A stretch of 64,000 nt of DNA from Flavobacteriales bacterium (GCA_015075325.1 JABTUP010000009.1:62001-126000), one strand, 5' to 3'. Positions 1 to 9,151 are shown, counted from the first letter of the stretch. Made by a program: numbers and translations. The notes: generated by a model not told the origin, from the letters alone.

Positions 1-328
1 CACAAATGAAAAGTTTGGGAGGATTTTTTGTTATTTCGTTTTTTACATCGGGCGAATAACGGTTGGGATAACCACCAATGTGTGTTATCCAAACATCTAC
101 TTCTTCGCAATTAAATCGAAGATTTTTTGGGAAGGTTTTTCGTATTTCTTGTCCGTCGATGTTGCCATAAACACAGCGAACAATAGGGCAAATTTTTTGT
201 AAATCGTCAATTACTTGATAATTTCCAACATCGCCTGCATGCCAAATTTCGTCGCAACCCGAAAAATATTTTTCAATTTTTGGGTCTAAAAATCCGTGAG
301 TGTCTGATATTAATCCAATTTTTTTCAC
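1..328 (-). CDS. YfcE/MJ0936-like metallophosphoesterase, C-terminus cut by window edge
   Basis: The reverse strand reads from a GTG at 326-328 without a stop to the window edge (109 codons seen). The protein begins VKKIGLISDTHG, the DxH metal-binding motif of small calcineurin-like phosphodiesterases. It continues with WHAGDVGN (GD motif), the GNIDG motif near residue 70 (GNxD type) and a later THIGG, equivalent to the usual THG. These are the di-metal centre residues of the YfcE/MJ0936 group, which cleave phosphodiesters in the cytoplasm; the natural substrate is unknown. The GTG start is chosen because it directly precedes the conserved first beta strand and no in-frame ATG lies nearby. 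The last part, with the final GHxH motif, is outside the window. Confidence 0.85.
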   Translation of the reverse strand, partial: MKKIGLISDTHGFLDPKIEKYFSGCDEIWHAGDVGNYQVIDDLQKICPIVRCVYGNIDGQEIRKTFPKNLRFNCEEVDVWITHIGGYPNRYSPDVKNEITKNPPKLFIC

Positions 329-445
329 AACTGTAAAGATAAATTTATACTTCGATAAATTTTATGTGAAAAAGAATTAACTTAATTTCGATGTTTAAAT
401 AATAAAACTGTAAAATAAAGGTTAATAGAACTTAAAAATATAAAA

Positions 446-1231
446 ATGAAGACTAAAATTATTTTAACTACAACAACTTTCTACACTTCAACTTTGCTCT
501 GTGCATGCCTTCTACTTACTACTTTAAACAGTTTTGCTCAAGAAGATACCTTAAAAGGACAAAAAGGTGATTGGGGTTTTAGTATAGGAATATCAGGAAT
601 AATAAATAATATTAAAACAGAAAATGGTAAGGACGGAGCAGGTAATTATGTTATTTCTGCTCGAAAATATTTAAAAGATGATGTTGCAATAAGAATGAGC
701 TTAAATACAGCATTAAATAAACAGAAGCGAACTATTGAGGATAGTGTAGCTCTATCTTCAGGTGGTAATGGTTTACGAACAATAGATTCTACATATTCAA
801 GATTCGATTTTTCATTTAGTGTTGGTTACGAAAAACACGTTGGTAAAACCAAAAGACTTGACCCTTATTTTGCTGGCGAAATGATGTTGGGCAGAATGGG
901 AAATACAAAAATTCAAAAAAATACCAACATAAAAGATGTTACTGGGACTGATAAAACTCAATATTTACTTCAATATGATGGAGGTTTTTATTTTGGATTA
1001 GGAGCTGTTGCTGGTTTTAATTATTTTATTGCTCCAAAATTTAGTTTAGGAACCGAGTTTGGTTATTTTTATGTATTCACAAAATCAGGTGGCGATTATA
1101 ACGAAAGTACAGTAAATACTCCAGTAAGTGGAAATCAATCATCGACTTTTAATAGAGGTGTTTTAGAACAAAAATCCAATCAAATTAATGTAAGTTCATC
1201 GGCAACCATTATACTTTCTTATTTTTTCTAA
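446..1231 (+). CDS. Outer-membrane beta-barrel protein
   Basis: A protein of 261 residues with a signal peptide of about 32 residues ending SFAQ, followed by alternating polar/hydrophobic strands with many Gly and aromatic residues. It ends in YFF, the terminal aromatic typical of outer-membrane barrels. The pattern fits the small OMP_b-brl porin-like family of Bacteroidota, about eight to ten strands. No enzymatic motif is seen, and its cargo or partner cannot be told. It stands alone on the plus strand and its last four bases overlap the converging GNAT gene. The ATG at 446 is preceded by an A-rich leader without a clear ribosome binding site, as is usual in this phylum. Confidence 0.7.
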   Translation: MKTKIILTTTTFYTSTLLCACLLLTTLNSFAQEDTLKGQKGDWGFSIGISGIINNIKTENGKDGAGNYVISARKYLKDDVAIRMSLNTALNKQKRTIEDSVALSSGGNGLRTIDSTYSRFDFSFSVGYEKHVGKTKRLDPYFAGEMMLGRMGNTKIQKNTNIKDVTGTDKTQYLLQYDGGFYFGLGAVAGFNYFIAPKFSLGTEFGYFYVFTKSGGDYNESTVNTPVSGNQSSTFNRGVLEQKSNQINVSSSATIILSYFF

Positions 1232-1692
1232 CGTTTAATAAGTGTTGGTGGTGTATAAGTTAAAAGCCATTCGGTATTGTTCTCGTTTTTTAGTGATTTG
1301 ATGAGTTGAAAACCATTTTTGGTATAGAATTTTATCAAATTTTCGTCTTCAACAGTTAACCAAAACCGTTGAGTTGGAAATTGTTCAAACAAAGCTGTCA
1401 GCCATTTTGAACCAATTTTTTGATTTCTGTATTCTTCGGCAACCCAAATAAAACCTACGTATAAATAGTTTTGGTTAAACCATCTTTCTGCTTCTGTTTC
1501 GTTGTAGAGCATATCTGGTGAGCAAGTGTTAAAAACAATGCCTCCAGCAATAATTTTACTATTGAGGTATAATCCGTAAATGTTCGAATTGTCTTTGTAT
1601 TCATCCCAGTAAGGAACAATTGAGTTTCTCCAATCTAAAGGAAGTAAATCAAAAAAATCGGTATCGGTAGTTTCCCTAAATTGAAAATTCAT
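1228..1692 (-). CDS. GNAT family N-acetyltransferase
   Basis: A protein of 154 residues with a GNAT fold. The central strand YVGFIWVAEEYR is followed by RNQKIGSKWL, which corresponds to acetyl-CoA binding motif A (R/Q-x-x-G-x-G/A), and the C-terminal FYTKNGFQLI is motif B. The family transfers an acetyl group from acetyl-CoA to an amine; the substrate cannot be read from the sequence. It lies 12 bases downstream of the ATP-grasp gene on the same strand, so the two may be co-transcribed. It converges on the barrel gene with a four-base overlap. Confidence 0.85.
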   Translation of the reverse strand: MNFQFRETTDTDFFDLLPLDWRNSIVPYWDEYKDNSNIYGLYLNSKIIAGGIVFNTCSPDMLYNETEAERWFNQNYLYVGFIWVAEEYRNQKIGSKWLTALFEQFPTQRFWLTVEDENLIKFYTKNGFQLIKSLKNENNTEWLLTYTPPTLIKR

Positions 1693-1704
1693 TTTTTTAA
1701 CTGA

Positions 1705-3000
1705 TTATAATAAACCCCAAGACCACAATTTATCGGAGTCTTCAAACCAACGATCACCAATATCGGTTCGATAATAGGCATTGTTAATAATAACATTGTT
1801 GATACGGTTAAACATCGTTTTTTGTGCATCTTTCATTGTTAGCCCTGTTCCTGTTACCAAAAGAGCAATACCAGAATCGCCAGTAATAAGCCATTCTTTG
1901 TTAATTTTTTTTAAATGCATGGGATGCAAACCTTCCTTCATTTCTTTTTTTATTACTACCACAGCATCTTTAGAAAACAAGTTAAATGTTTTTTTGTCTT
2001 CATAAGGAAATGGGGGCACAACGATATATGCACCCACTTGAAATCCCATTTTTGTTTTTATTCTAAATTTTTCTCCTTTGGCTACTTTGTAAAGAAAATT
2101 TCCAAATGGTTCACTTATACCTGCTCGTTGAATTTGAAATTGAGGGTAACCAACACGTGAGGTAAATTCTAGTGGATAAATACCGTTTGCATTTACTATG
2201 CAGTTAATATCGATGTGCCCAACAAAGTTATCTTGAGCTAAAGTTTCTTCAAATTTTTTGAGGGTAGCGTCAAAAATAGGGCTGTCGTTAGTCCAAAACA
2301 TGCTTGTGCCCATTTCGCCAGTTGATACACCTAATTCTTTTGGAAAAAGTTTTTTGTGTTCAAAAGTAATATTGATGGGCTTTAAAAATTCTTTGCCATT
2401 AAAATATGCAGCAACAGAAATTTCTACGCCTGTTACTTTTCGTTGCAATTGAAATGAACCCATTTCGTTTCCCCACGATTTTTTATAAGCTTTTAAAATT
2501 CGAATAATATCGGCACCATCGTCTTCTTTTCCAACAAATAACAGTTGCTTGTAATCTTGTGTTTCTCCCGAGGGTTTTATTACATAACTATTCGGATTGG
2601 TTTCAACATATTCAATAGCTTCTTGAAAGTTGGTAAATTCTTTAAATGGGAGTGTTTTAATTTTATGTTTTTTTAATTCATCTTGACCAAAGCTTCTATA
2701 TAATTCGAGCTTATCAGCATATTCGGTGCTTCCAATTACCAATTTGCCCGCATTTCGAAGTTCTGTAGCAATTTTTCCATAACTGGTATAATCAAACACA
2801 ATTACATCAGCCCAATCGATGTACTTTTTCCAATCTTTAATTTTTGGAACAAAACCATAACCAATTTCATTTGCTGGTTTATATTCTATAAATAGTTTTA
2901 CTTTGTTACCTTCGTTATAAACAGCATTAGCTATATCAAGTACATCGCCCCATTTGGATATAAACAGAAATTTTCTGCTTGGTAGTGTTTGTTTTTTCAA
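1705..3000 (-). CDS. PurD-like (GARS) ATP-grasp protein
   Basis: A protein of 431 residues resembling phosphoribosylamine-glycine ligase. Visible family features are GSTEYADKLELYR (usual EGSK...A), a VIKPSG strand near residue 140 in the ATP-binding part, TGEMGT near 230 (usual TGGMG), PLEFTSRVGYPQ near 280 (usual EFNxRxGDPE), and a C-terminal YYRTDIGDRW like the PurD YxTDIG signature. The N-terminal Rossmann part is unlike standard PurD: the GGREHA motif is absent and the protein starts with KFLFISKWGDV. It may be a divergent GAR synthetase or a paralogue ligating another carboxylate-amine pair. No purine genes are near. The GNAT gene follows after 12 bases. Confidence 0.6.
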   Translation of the reverse strand: MKKQTLPSRKFLFISKWGDVLDIANAVYNEGNKVKLFIEYKPANEIGYGFVPKIKDWKKYIDWADVIVFDYTSYGKIATELRNAGKLVIGSTEYADKLELYRSFGQDELKKHKIKTLPFKEFTNFQEAIEYVETNPNSYVIKPSGETQDYKQLLFVGKEDDGADIIRILKAYKKSWGNEMGSFQLQRKVTGVEISVAAYFNGKEFLKPINITFEHKKLFPKELGVSTGEMGTSMFWTNDSPIFDATLKKFEETLAQDNFVGHIDINCIVNANGIYPLEFTSRVGYPQFQIQRAGISEPFGNFLYKVAKGEKFRIKTKMGFQVGAYIVVPPFPYEDKKTFNLFSKDAVVVIKKEMKEGLHPMHLKKINKEWLITGDSGIALLVTGTGLTMKDAQKTMFNRINNVIINNAYYRTDIGDRWFEDSDKLWSWGLL

Positions 3001-3090
3001 TTAAAGAGGAGTTTTTTTTATTATGATTTTTATTTATAAAATAACCTCCCAAATGTAGGATACCGTTTTTGAATTACAATAGGTTTGTTT

Positions 3091-3124
3091 AAAAAAAAAG
3101 GAGGGATTTAATCCCTCCTTTTTT
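3091..3124 (-). terminator. Rho-independent terminator after the 68-residue membrane protein
   Basis: A perfect GGAGGGAT/ATCCCTCC stem with a three-base loop, flanked by an A run on one side and a T run on the other, sits 11 bases after the stop at 3135. It would work in either direction, but only the minus-strand gene ends here. Confidence 0.85.
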
Positions 3125-3134
3125 GGTTATTTTT

Positions 3135-3341
3135 TTAACTGTTTTTATCCGAATCGGGTTTGTATAACACCGAAAAAATAAATAACATTACTGCTGCCGA
3201 AACAAAAATAATGAGCAGCGTAGTAAGTGTTTTGCTAATGATGTGTTCAATATTAATGATGTCCCAAACTGCTAAAATTGACATTACAGTAAAAAATAAT
3301 GCTAACACAGCAAGTAAAATGGCAATTCCTCTTCTAAACAT
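3135..3341 (-). CDS. Small two-helix membrane protein, unknown function
   Basis: A protein of 68 residues with two predicted membrane helices (about 5-27 and 36-59), a basic start MFRRG and a hydrophilic tail rich in D, S and K. This orientation is preferred over the opposite-strand reading frame of similar length because it has a clear -7 box upstream (3366-3373), a terminator directly downstream, and a positive-inside N-terminus. No family is recognised. It stands alone as a single transcription unit. Confidence 0.6.
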   Translation of the reverse strand: MFRRGIAILLAVLALFFTVMSILAVWDIINIEHIISKTLTTLLIIFVSAAVMLFIFSVLYKPDSDKNS

Positions 3342-3365
3342 ATATTTAATTTTTTAAGGTTTATT

Positions 3366-3373
3366 CAAATGTA
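3366..3373 (-). promoter_or_regulatory. Putative -7 box (TACATTTG)
   Basis: It matches the Bacteroidota TAnnTTTG consensus on the minus strand, 24 bases before the ATG of the small membrane protein. No convincing -33 TTTG is seen at the right spacing. Confidence 0.45.
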
Positions 3374-3430
3374 ACGAATTAAACAACATCTTGTTACGCA
3401 AAGTTTGTTAATGAATGTTAATGTAAATAA

Positions 3431-3459
3431 AAAAAGGCCGTTGTTAAACAGCCTTTTTT
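3431..3459 (-). terminator. Rho-independent terminator after the DUF2911 gene
   Basis: On the minus strand the stem GGCTGTT pairs with AACGGCC around a short TAAC loop (one G-T pair), with A and T runs on both sides. It starts 20 bases after the stop at 3479. Confidence 0.8.
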
Positions 3460-3478
3460 ATGAATTATGAAAAACGAA

Positions 3479-4336
3479 TTACTTTTTAGCTTTTAATTCT
3501 TTGATTAATTTTTCGTTGTTAGCAACATAACCGAAATCTCCGTCTTTGCTTTCTTTTGCCATTTGCATTGATTTTTCAGCAGCAGCAATAGCTTCTTTGG
3601 TTTTGCCCATTTTAGCTAAAATTTGAGCTTGTTTATGAACGTACCAAAAAGCTTCAGGACGTTTTTCAACAGCAATGGTCATCCATTTTAATGCTTGTTC
3701 TAAATCTTTGTTGTTATCTAAATAGTAACCCGCAGCAGAAGCATAAGATCCAGCACTTGGTCCGTCAATTAAAGTGGTTTTAATTTGTTTCTCAATTTTA
3801 TCAGCTACATTAGTTTCTATTTGGAAAGCAATCATAGTATGTTCCCATTTAAGGTAAAGTTGAGCTGTATTGTTAGTAAAGTTTGTAAAATCAATAGTTA
3901 ATGTTTCTACCAAGTCAGCAAGTTTGTTTGATTTTACTTGAAACTTAGCAACATTTTCAGCTTCGTTGTAGCCAGCAGTTCCCCATAATGTAAGGTTTTT
4001 ATTTAAAATAACCGTCCATTCTTCTTTGCCAGGAATAGTAAATAAAGTATATTCTCCAGCAGGAACAGGCATTCCGTTAACTTTTACATCGTCGCTAAAT
4101 TTAATTTTAGTTGTTGCATTAGCTCCAGTTCTCCATAAAGCATCCCATTTTTCTAATTCACCAAAAATAGTTCGTCCTTTTACACCTGGTCTTGAGTAAG
4201 AAATTTCAACATCAGTTAAACCAACTTTTTGACTAAGTTTTGCCAATGGACTAGGTTGTGGAGCTTCTATTTGAGAGAAAGCACTTGTTGTAGCTATAAA
4301 AGCTATTGATAATACTAATGTTTTAAATCTGTTCAT
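3479..4336 (-). CDS. Secreted DUF2911 protein with C-terminal TPR-like helices
   Basis: A protein of 285 residues with a signal peptide of about 22 residues ending AFSQ. Residues about 25-175 match the DUF2911 family: SPLAKLSQKVGLTDVEISYSRP, GRTIFG near 55, WRTGAN near 70 and VPAGEYTLFTIPG near 95. Residues about 195-280 form helix pairs resembling tetratricopeptide repeats (LEQALKWMTIAVEKRPEAFW, then a second AxxxAKxGKxxEA unit). DUF2911 proteins are common in Bacteroidota and have no proven role; export to the periplasm or surface is inferred from the signal peptide. The gene is its own unit, with a -7 box upstream and a terminator downstream. Confidence 0.85.
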   Translation of the reverse strand: MNRFKTLVLSIAFIATTSAFSQIEAPQPSPLAKLSQKVGLTDVEISYSRPGVKGRTIFGELEKWDALWRTGANATTKIKFSDDVKVNGMPVPAGEYTLFTIPGKEEWTVILNKNLTLWGTAGYNEAENVAKFQVKSNKLADLVETLTIDFTNFTNNTAQLYLKWEHTMIAFQIETNVADKIEKQIKTTLIDGPSAGSYASAAGYYLDNNKDLEQALKWMTIAVEKRPEAFWYVHKQAQILAKMGKTKEAIAAAEKSMQMAKESKDGDFGYVANNEKLIKELKAKK

Positions 4337-4364
4337 GGTTTTTTATGTTTTATAAATTATTTTG

Positions 4365-4372
4365 CAAAAATA
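4365..4372 (-). promoter_or_regulatory. Putative -7 box (TATTTTTG)
   Basis: TAnnTTTG match on the minus strand, 29 bases before the ATG of the DUF2911 gene. It sits in the short gap to the barrel gene, so the DUF2911 gene may have its own promoter. Confidence 0.4.
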
Positions 4373-4380
4373 ACGATTGA

Positions 4381-7167
4381 TTATTTAGCTTCGTCACCTT
4401 CTTTTTTCTTTTTGCCTCCAAATCGGGTAATTTTGTAGGATAGACTAACTAAATAATATCTACCCAACGAATTGATTCGCTGATCTTCTATGTAGTTGAA
4501 CTGACTTGTTCTGTTTATTCCAATGTTTTGATTAAAAATGTCGTACACTGAGAATTTTATTAATCCAGCGTTTCCTTTTAAAAATCGGCGTGAAATAAAA
4601 GCTTTCCAAATAGGAACTCTTGGATTATCGGTAAATTGATTTCCTGAATAAATGGTGTATTCTGCTGATGTACTAAAGGTGTAGTTTTTTAAGAATTCTA
4701 CTAAAAAATCGCCATAATATTGTGTTGATAAGAAATTTTGATTTAACGATGTATTGGCAGAATATTCTGTTGAATTTAATGAGATTCTTGTTCCGGCTTT
4801 TGTGTCGAAAATTTCTTTGTTTCTGTTTTCTAAACTTAAATCAATAGTATGACTAAGCCTGTCAACATTATTTTTTAGCGTATTAATAAATACAATACTT
4901 TTGTTGTAAGTAGAGTTTAACCCAATGTTTATTTTACTTTTTATTGGTCGAATTGGAGTTCCATAATAAAAATATGCGGAAACAAAATAATCTGCATCAA
5001 CATTTATTGGGGTAGTGGTGGTTACAAAAAAATTATCAATGGTTTGTGAGTTGGTAATTTTATTTCGTGTATAATTAGCATTTATCATGGCAAAAATATT
5101 GGTGAAAGTAAATTGGTCAAACTTCATCAATCGAGCCACAGCACTGTGGTTGTATTCCGATTTTAAATCAGGATTACCTTGGTAAAGATTAATAGGATTG
5201 CTATTGTTTAAAGTGGGTTGCAATTGTTCAATACTTGGTTGCTGAATAGTGGTGTTGTAATCGAATGTAATTCTACCTGTGCTTTTCATTTGGTAAGTCC
5301 ATTTTAGGTTGGGTAAAAAGTTCCAATCGGTTCTTTTTATAGTTGAAGCATTGGTAATGATTTCACCACTTAATTCAGATTGTTGAGCAGCAACTCCAAA
5401 TGTTATGTTTGATTTTCCGTAAATAATTTTTGTTCCTAATCCATATTGATTGAAAACAAATAAGTTGTTGTAGTTTAAACTTAGTCTATTGTTAAAGAGT
5501 TCATCATTTGTTAAAAGATTGATATCAAAAAAATCTTTTTTGTAGGTAGTTTGAAAGTTTTTACGCTGAAAACTTAACTCTAAATATTTGCCTTTAGCAT
5601 AAGGTTCGGTATAAGTTACTTTTCCATCATAATTAAATTGTGTGTTGAGTGAAATTTGAGTTTGTTTAGTGGTAGTATCTCTAACAAAAATATTTTTAAA
5701 AGTTGAAATATCGTATGTTTTATCGTTTTCAAAATTTCCTAAAGCGAAATTGGCAACAAACGAACGACCTATTTTATTAAATCTTTTACCATATAAAACA
5801 CTACCATTTCCAGAAATGTCATTTCCAGAAGAATTGTTGTTTGAATTACTTCTATTTAGGTAAAATCCATCAAAAGTAATGTTGTCATTTGAGGTGTAAT
5901 TGCTATTTCTACCATCTGAAAATGTAAAATTTGTTTTAATAGTTAAATCTTGTGTTGAGTCAATTTTTTGTACATATTTTAAGTTTAACCGATGGTTTTG
6001 ATTGAATTGATTTTCAACATTGTTTTGTAACGATTTAAAGTTTGAAGAATCGGCATCTGTTATATATTGTCTGTTAGCAATACTTACAATATCTTTATCC
6101 AATTGATTGTAGAAATAATTACCAGAAAAAGTAATTTTTGGAGAGAAATCATAGTTTAAATTTAATCCTCCTGCTAAGGTTTGGGTTAACCCATCGTTTG
6201 TACTTCCCGAACCTATTGGAACACCGTTGCTATTGTTACTTAAATCACGAAAACCTCCGCCAGCGTTTTGTGCTCCACCAACAAAGTTTAAATAATCTCG
6301 GTACGAAAAGCCTTGTTTGTTTGTGTTATTAATCATACCCAACGTAGAAAGTTGCATTCCTTCTGTAAACTTATTAATGTTGAATTTGTTTTCGTACATT
6401 GCATTAACGTCATCATCAATTCCACCGCCTATTTCTGCATTACCAAACAATCCTTTTTTTCTGTCTTTTTTTAATTTTAGGTTAATTGTTTTAGAGCGAT
6501 CTCCGTCGTCAATACCTGTTATTTTCGACATATCCGACATGTCGTCGTAAACTTGAACTTTTTTTACCATGTCGGCAGGTAAATTGTCGGTAGCAAGTTT
6601 GGTATCGTCGCCAAAAAATTCCTTACCATCAATTAATATTTTTTTTACATTTTCACCTTGAGCTTTTACAGTGCCGTCTTTACCAACTTCAACACCAGGC
6701 AATTTTTTTAATAAATCGCCAACATTTGCATCGGGTTGTGTTTTAAAAGCATCGGCATTGTATTCAACAGTGTCTTTTTTAATCATTATAGGAATCAACT
6801 CATCTTGAATTTCTACGGTCTTTATTAATTCGGCTTTTATACTTAATAAAATATCACCCAAATCGTTTTCTTGAGGTGTGTTTGAATTAATTGTAATTGG
6901 TTGATAATGTGTTTGATATCCGACAAACGATATTTGAAGTAAATAATCACCAGCTTTGGCTTGTTTAATAAAAAAAACACCTTCAGCATTAGTTATACTG
7001 TATTTATAAAAGGTTGAGTCGGATTTATTTAAAAACATTACTGTTGCACCAGGTAAAGTAGTACCAGCAATTTGATCTTTTACTCTTCCATTAAAATTAT
7101 GGGTTTGGGCTTGAGCGAAGGAAAATCCAAACAATGCAAGCAACAATAATCCGAAGTTTTTTTTCAT
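4381..7167 (-). CDS. TonB-receptor-like outer-membrane beta-barrel protein
   Basis: A protein of 928 residues. A signal peptide (about 1-20) is followed by a carboxypeptidase-regulatory-like domain (about 22-110, with GRVKD, PGATV and GDYLLQISFVGYQ) and a plug-like segment (about 140-215, with GKDGTVKAQGENVKKILIDG and FFGDD). From about 340 to the end is a large barrel with many Asn and aromatic residues. This is the layout of the PF14905-type outer-membrane family of Bacteroidota, relatives of TonB-dependent receptors without a clear TonB box. The C-terminus is charged (KKKKEGDEAK) rather than ending in an aromatic. It lies six bases after the GLPGLI gene, and this pairing of GLPGLI protein and barrel is common in the phylum. 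Confidence 0.85.
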   Translation of the reverse strand: MKKNFGLLLLALFGFSFAQAQTHNFNGRVKDQIAGTTLPGATVMFLNKSDSTFYKYSITNAEGVFFIKQAKAGDYLLQISFVGYQTHYQPITINSNTPQENDLGDILLSIKAELIKTVEIQDELIPIMIKKDTVEYNADAFKTQPDANVGDLLKKLPGVEVGKDGTVKAQGENVKKILIDGKEFFGDDTKLATDNLPADMVKKVQVYDDMSDMSKITGIDDGDRSKTINLKLKKDRKKGLFGNAEIGGGIDDDVNAMYENKFNINKFTEGMQLSTLGMINNTNKQGFSYRDYLNFVGGAQNAGGGFRDLSNNSNGVPIGSGSTNDGLTQTLAGGLNLNYDFSPKITFSGNYFYNQLDKDIVSIANRQYITDADSSNFKSLQNNVENQFNQNHRLNLKYVQKIDSTQDLTIKTNFTFSDGRNSNYTSNDNITFDGFYLNRSNSNNNSSGNDISGNGSVLYGKRFNKIGRSFVANFALGNFENDKTYDISTFKNIFVRDTTTKQTQISLNTQFNYDGKVTYTEPYAKGKYLELSFQRKNFQTTYKKDFFDINLLTNDELFNNRLSLNYNNLFVFNQYGLGTKIIYGKSNITFGVAAQQSELSGEIITNASTIKRTDWNFLPNLKWTYQMKSTGRITFDYNTTIQQPSIEQLQPTLNNSNPINLYQGNPDLKSEYNHSAVARLMKFDQFTFTNIFAMINANYTRNKITNSQTIDNFFVTTTTPINVDADYFVSAYFYYGTPIRPIKSKINIGLNSTYNKSIVFINTLKNNVDRLSHTIDLSLENRNKEIFDTKAGTRISLNSTEYSANTSLNQNFLSTQYYGDFLVEFLKNYTFSTSAEYTIYSGNQFTDNPRVPIWKAFISRRFLKGNAGLIKFSVYDIFNQNIGINRTSQFNYIEDQRINSLGRYYLVSLSYKITRFGGKKKKEGDEAK

Positions 7168-7173
7168 AGTTTA

Positions 7174-7917
7174 TTAATGTCTGCCTCTTCCCATTCCGCC
7201 AAAACCTCCAGCCTGACGCATTTCTTGCATTTTTTCTCTTACAATTTTGTAGAATTCTTCTCTAGTAACTTCTTTTCCTTCGGTAGGTTCTTTAAATTCA
7301 GTTGATTTAACTTCTTTTAAACTAAGTTCATCGGCAGTTAGTGTTCTTTTTTCTTTAACAATGGTTAATTGCATAATTAAACCAGGTAAACCTCCATAAT
7401 TTTCAGGTCCTGTTGATGCTGCAATTTCTGTTGTAAACCAAGCTTCAATCACTCCTGTAGAATCTTCATAGGTAGCTTTTAAACAAGGAAAGTCTAAAAT
7501 AGATTTTATTTCGCCAGTCATTTTCCATTTTTTTTCTGCTGGTTTACCTTTTATTAAGAAGGTTTTACCCATAAAATCTTTTTTTTCTACATATTTTTCT
7601 TCTAGTGAGTTTACGAAAGTTTCGTTATTGGCATTGGCATATCTTCTCATCATCATTTTAACCATGTTTTGTTCATCTGGATTTTCTTCTATTGGAATGT
7701 TTGTGTAGCTAGAAATGCTTTCGTTAAACAATAGTTTTTTATAGAAAACTACAGAATCTGGAACCATACTTGCCCATTCAGCCCAACCTTGTTCTTCAGC
7801 CTTTTGTAAATCGGGCTTTGTAATAATAACTTCTTTGTAGGTTACAACACCAGCATTATTTTGAGCATAAATAAATACTGTTGAACAAAATAATAAAGTA
7901 AAAACGAATGATTTCAT
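7174..7917 (-). CDS. GLPGLI family protein
   Basis: A secreted protein of 247 residues. The name-giving motif NYGGLPGLIMQL is present near residue 175, after the typical AWFTTEI strand. A start at 7917 (MKSFVF) is preferred to an upstream in-frame ATG at 7938, because the signal peptide then begins with its basic residue and the putative -7 box at 7936-7943 would otherwise overlap the start. The C-terminus is Gly- and Met-rich (GGFGGMGRGRH). The family is restricted to Bacteroidota and its role is unknown. It probably forms an operon with the barrel protein six bases downstream. Confidence 0.9.
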   Translation of the reverse strand: MKSFVFTLLFCSTVFIYAQNNAGVVTYKEVIITKPDLQKAEEQGWAEWASMVPDSVVFYKKLLFNESISSYTNIPIEENPDEQNMVKMMMRRYANANNETFVNSLEEKYVEKKDFMGKTFLIKGKPAEKKWKMTGEIKSILDFPCLKATYEDSTGVIEAWFTTEIAASTGPENYGGLPGLIMQLTIVKEKRTLTADELSLKEVKSTEFKEPTEGKEVTREEFYKIVREKMQEMRQAGGFGGMGRGRH

Positions 7918-7935
7918 ATTATGACATATTTTGTT

Positions 7936-7943
7936 CAAAGTTA
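7936..7943 (-). promoter_or_regulatory. Putative -7 box (TAACTTTG)
   Basis: TAnnTTTG match on the minus strand, 18 bases before the chosen ATG at 7917. It supports that start and would drive the GLPGLI-barrel pair. Confidence 0.5.
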
Positions 7944-8138
7944 ATTAATGATAGTTATGGTTGTAGAATTATTATACTAAAGGCTTTTGGGTGTGATAAG
8001 TGGTTTTTTTATTAATACTTAGGTGTATTACTAAAAATTGATAGGTAATTAAACTTAAAATAGTTGAAAATAAATAAATTGTGAAACTTTATTTAAAGTA
8101 TAATCGTATATAGCACCGTTGTTTTAAGCAAAAGTAAA

Positions 8139-8600
8139 ATGAAAAAAATATTACTTACTATTCTAATTCTTTCGTCTTGTTGTATTTTAAAAGCTCAAGT
8201 AAACTTTTCAGGTTATTTGGTTGATGAAGAAAACAAAGGAATGAAAGATGTAACCATCAATTTGTACGAGGAAAACAACTTGATTTCGAGTACAAAATGG
8301 TCCAAAAAGTTTTCATACGATTTAAAACTTCAGAGTTATTATACACTTGAACTTGTTAAAGAAGATTTTATTCCAAAACGAATTGCAATTTCAACATTTG
8401 AAGGAGATAAAGGTGCAGAACCTTTTATGTTTGTGATGGAATTAATAAAGAAACGACCAGGTGTTGATGATTCTGAAATGGATTTTCCATCAGCAATAAT
8501 TGAATACAAGAAAAATAAAGGTGAGTTTAATTTTAATTCTGACTATTCTAGAAGTATTAAAAGAGAACAGGAAGCAGCCTTAAATGGTGTAGTAGATTAA
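8139..8600 (+). CDS. Secreted protein with carboxypeptidase-regulatory-like domain
   Basis: A protein of 153 residues with a signal peptide ending LKAQ (about residue 20). Residues about 22-105 resemble a small beta sandwich of the carboxypeptidase-D regulatory type: VNFSGYLVDEENKGMKDV, then YYTLELVKEDFIPKRI. The remaining tail is charged and carries FNSDYSRSIKREQE. No catalytic motif is visible; a surface or periplasmic structural role is inferred only from export and fold. Its last four bases overlap the converging lipoprotein gene. The 200-base gap upstream shows no clear feature. Confidence 0.6.
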   Translation: MKKILLTILILSSCCILKAQVNFSGYLVDEENKGMKDVTINLYEENNLISSTKWSKKFSYDLKLQSYYTLELVKEDFIPKRIAISTFEGDKGAEPFMFVMELIKKRPGVDDSEMDFPSAIIEYKKNKGEFNFNSDYSRSIKREQEAALNGVVD

Positions 8601-9151
8601 AAACCTGATTTTTTCATAAACATTTTTACTTTTTCGTACTCAGGAGAATCTTTTCTATAAAATTCAACCTTATCATCATAAATATCTTCATTTGATGCTC
8701 TATCGAATAAAAATGATTTTAAAGCATCAGTAGTAACACTATCAACAACAAAGTTTTTGGTCATGTATTCTTCCTCAATAGTTTGGATGTAAAACTCGTT
8801 TTTTCCTGTCCAACCATATTTTGCAAATAAATACTTACCTTCTTTAGTTTCAATATTAAAAAGAATAGTACCATTCAAATTGGTTCCGTAAACTCTATAT
8901 TTATTAACTCCTTTAGAACGGTCGTTTTTATCTAATTCTTTGTGGCTAACTTGCAATACTGATTTGGCAATTTTTTCAATAAATAACTCATCTTTAGAAC
9001 CATCATCATGAAATGCAACCCAATTTCCTTCTAGGTTTTTATCGGTTTTTAAAGCTTCTTCGTAAGTACAAAGTTCAACATCACTTTGATATGGACATCC
9101 AAAAAAAAGGATGCTTAAAAATAACAGAATTATAAAATATTGTTTTTTCAT
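8597..9151 (-). CDS. Putative lipoprotein, unknown function
   Basis: A protein of 184 residues that begins MKKQYFIILLFLSILFFGC. The Cys at residue 19, after a hydrophobic run and FFG, is a good lipobox, so it is probably anchored in a membrane by lipidation. An in-frame ATG at 9184 would add 11 residues before the signal sequence and is less likely. The mature part contains a beta-rich segment (LEGNWVAFHDDGSKDELFIEK) like small lipocalin-type lipoproteins, but no family is recognised. The stop overlaps the end of the plus-strand secreted gene. Confidence 0.65.
   Translation of the reverse strand: MKKQYFIILLFLSILFFGCPYQSDVELCTYEEALKTDKNLEGNWVAFHDDGSKDELFIEKIAKSVLQVSHKELDKNDRSKGVNKYRVYGTNLNGTILFNIETKEGKYLFAKYGWTGKNEFYIQTIEEEYMTKNFVVDSVTTDALKSFLFDRASNEDIYDDKVEFYRKDSPEYEKVKMFMKKSGF

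Noticed and set aside
3160..3357. Plus-strand frame opposite the small membrane protein
   Set aside because: The minus strand has a -7 box, a basic start and a terminator in place; the plus frame has none of these.
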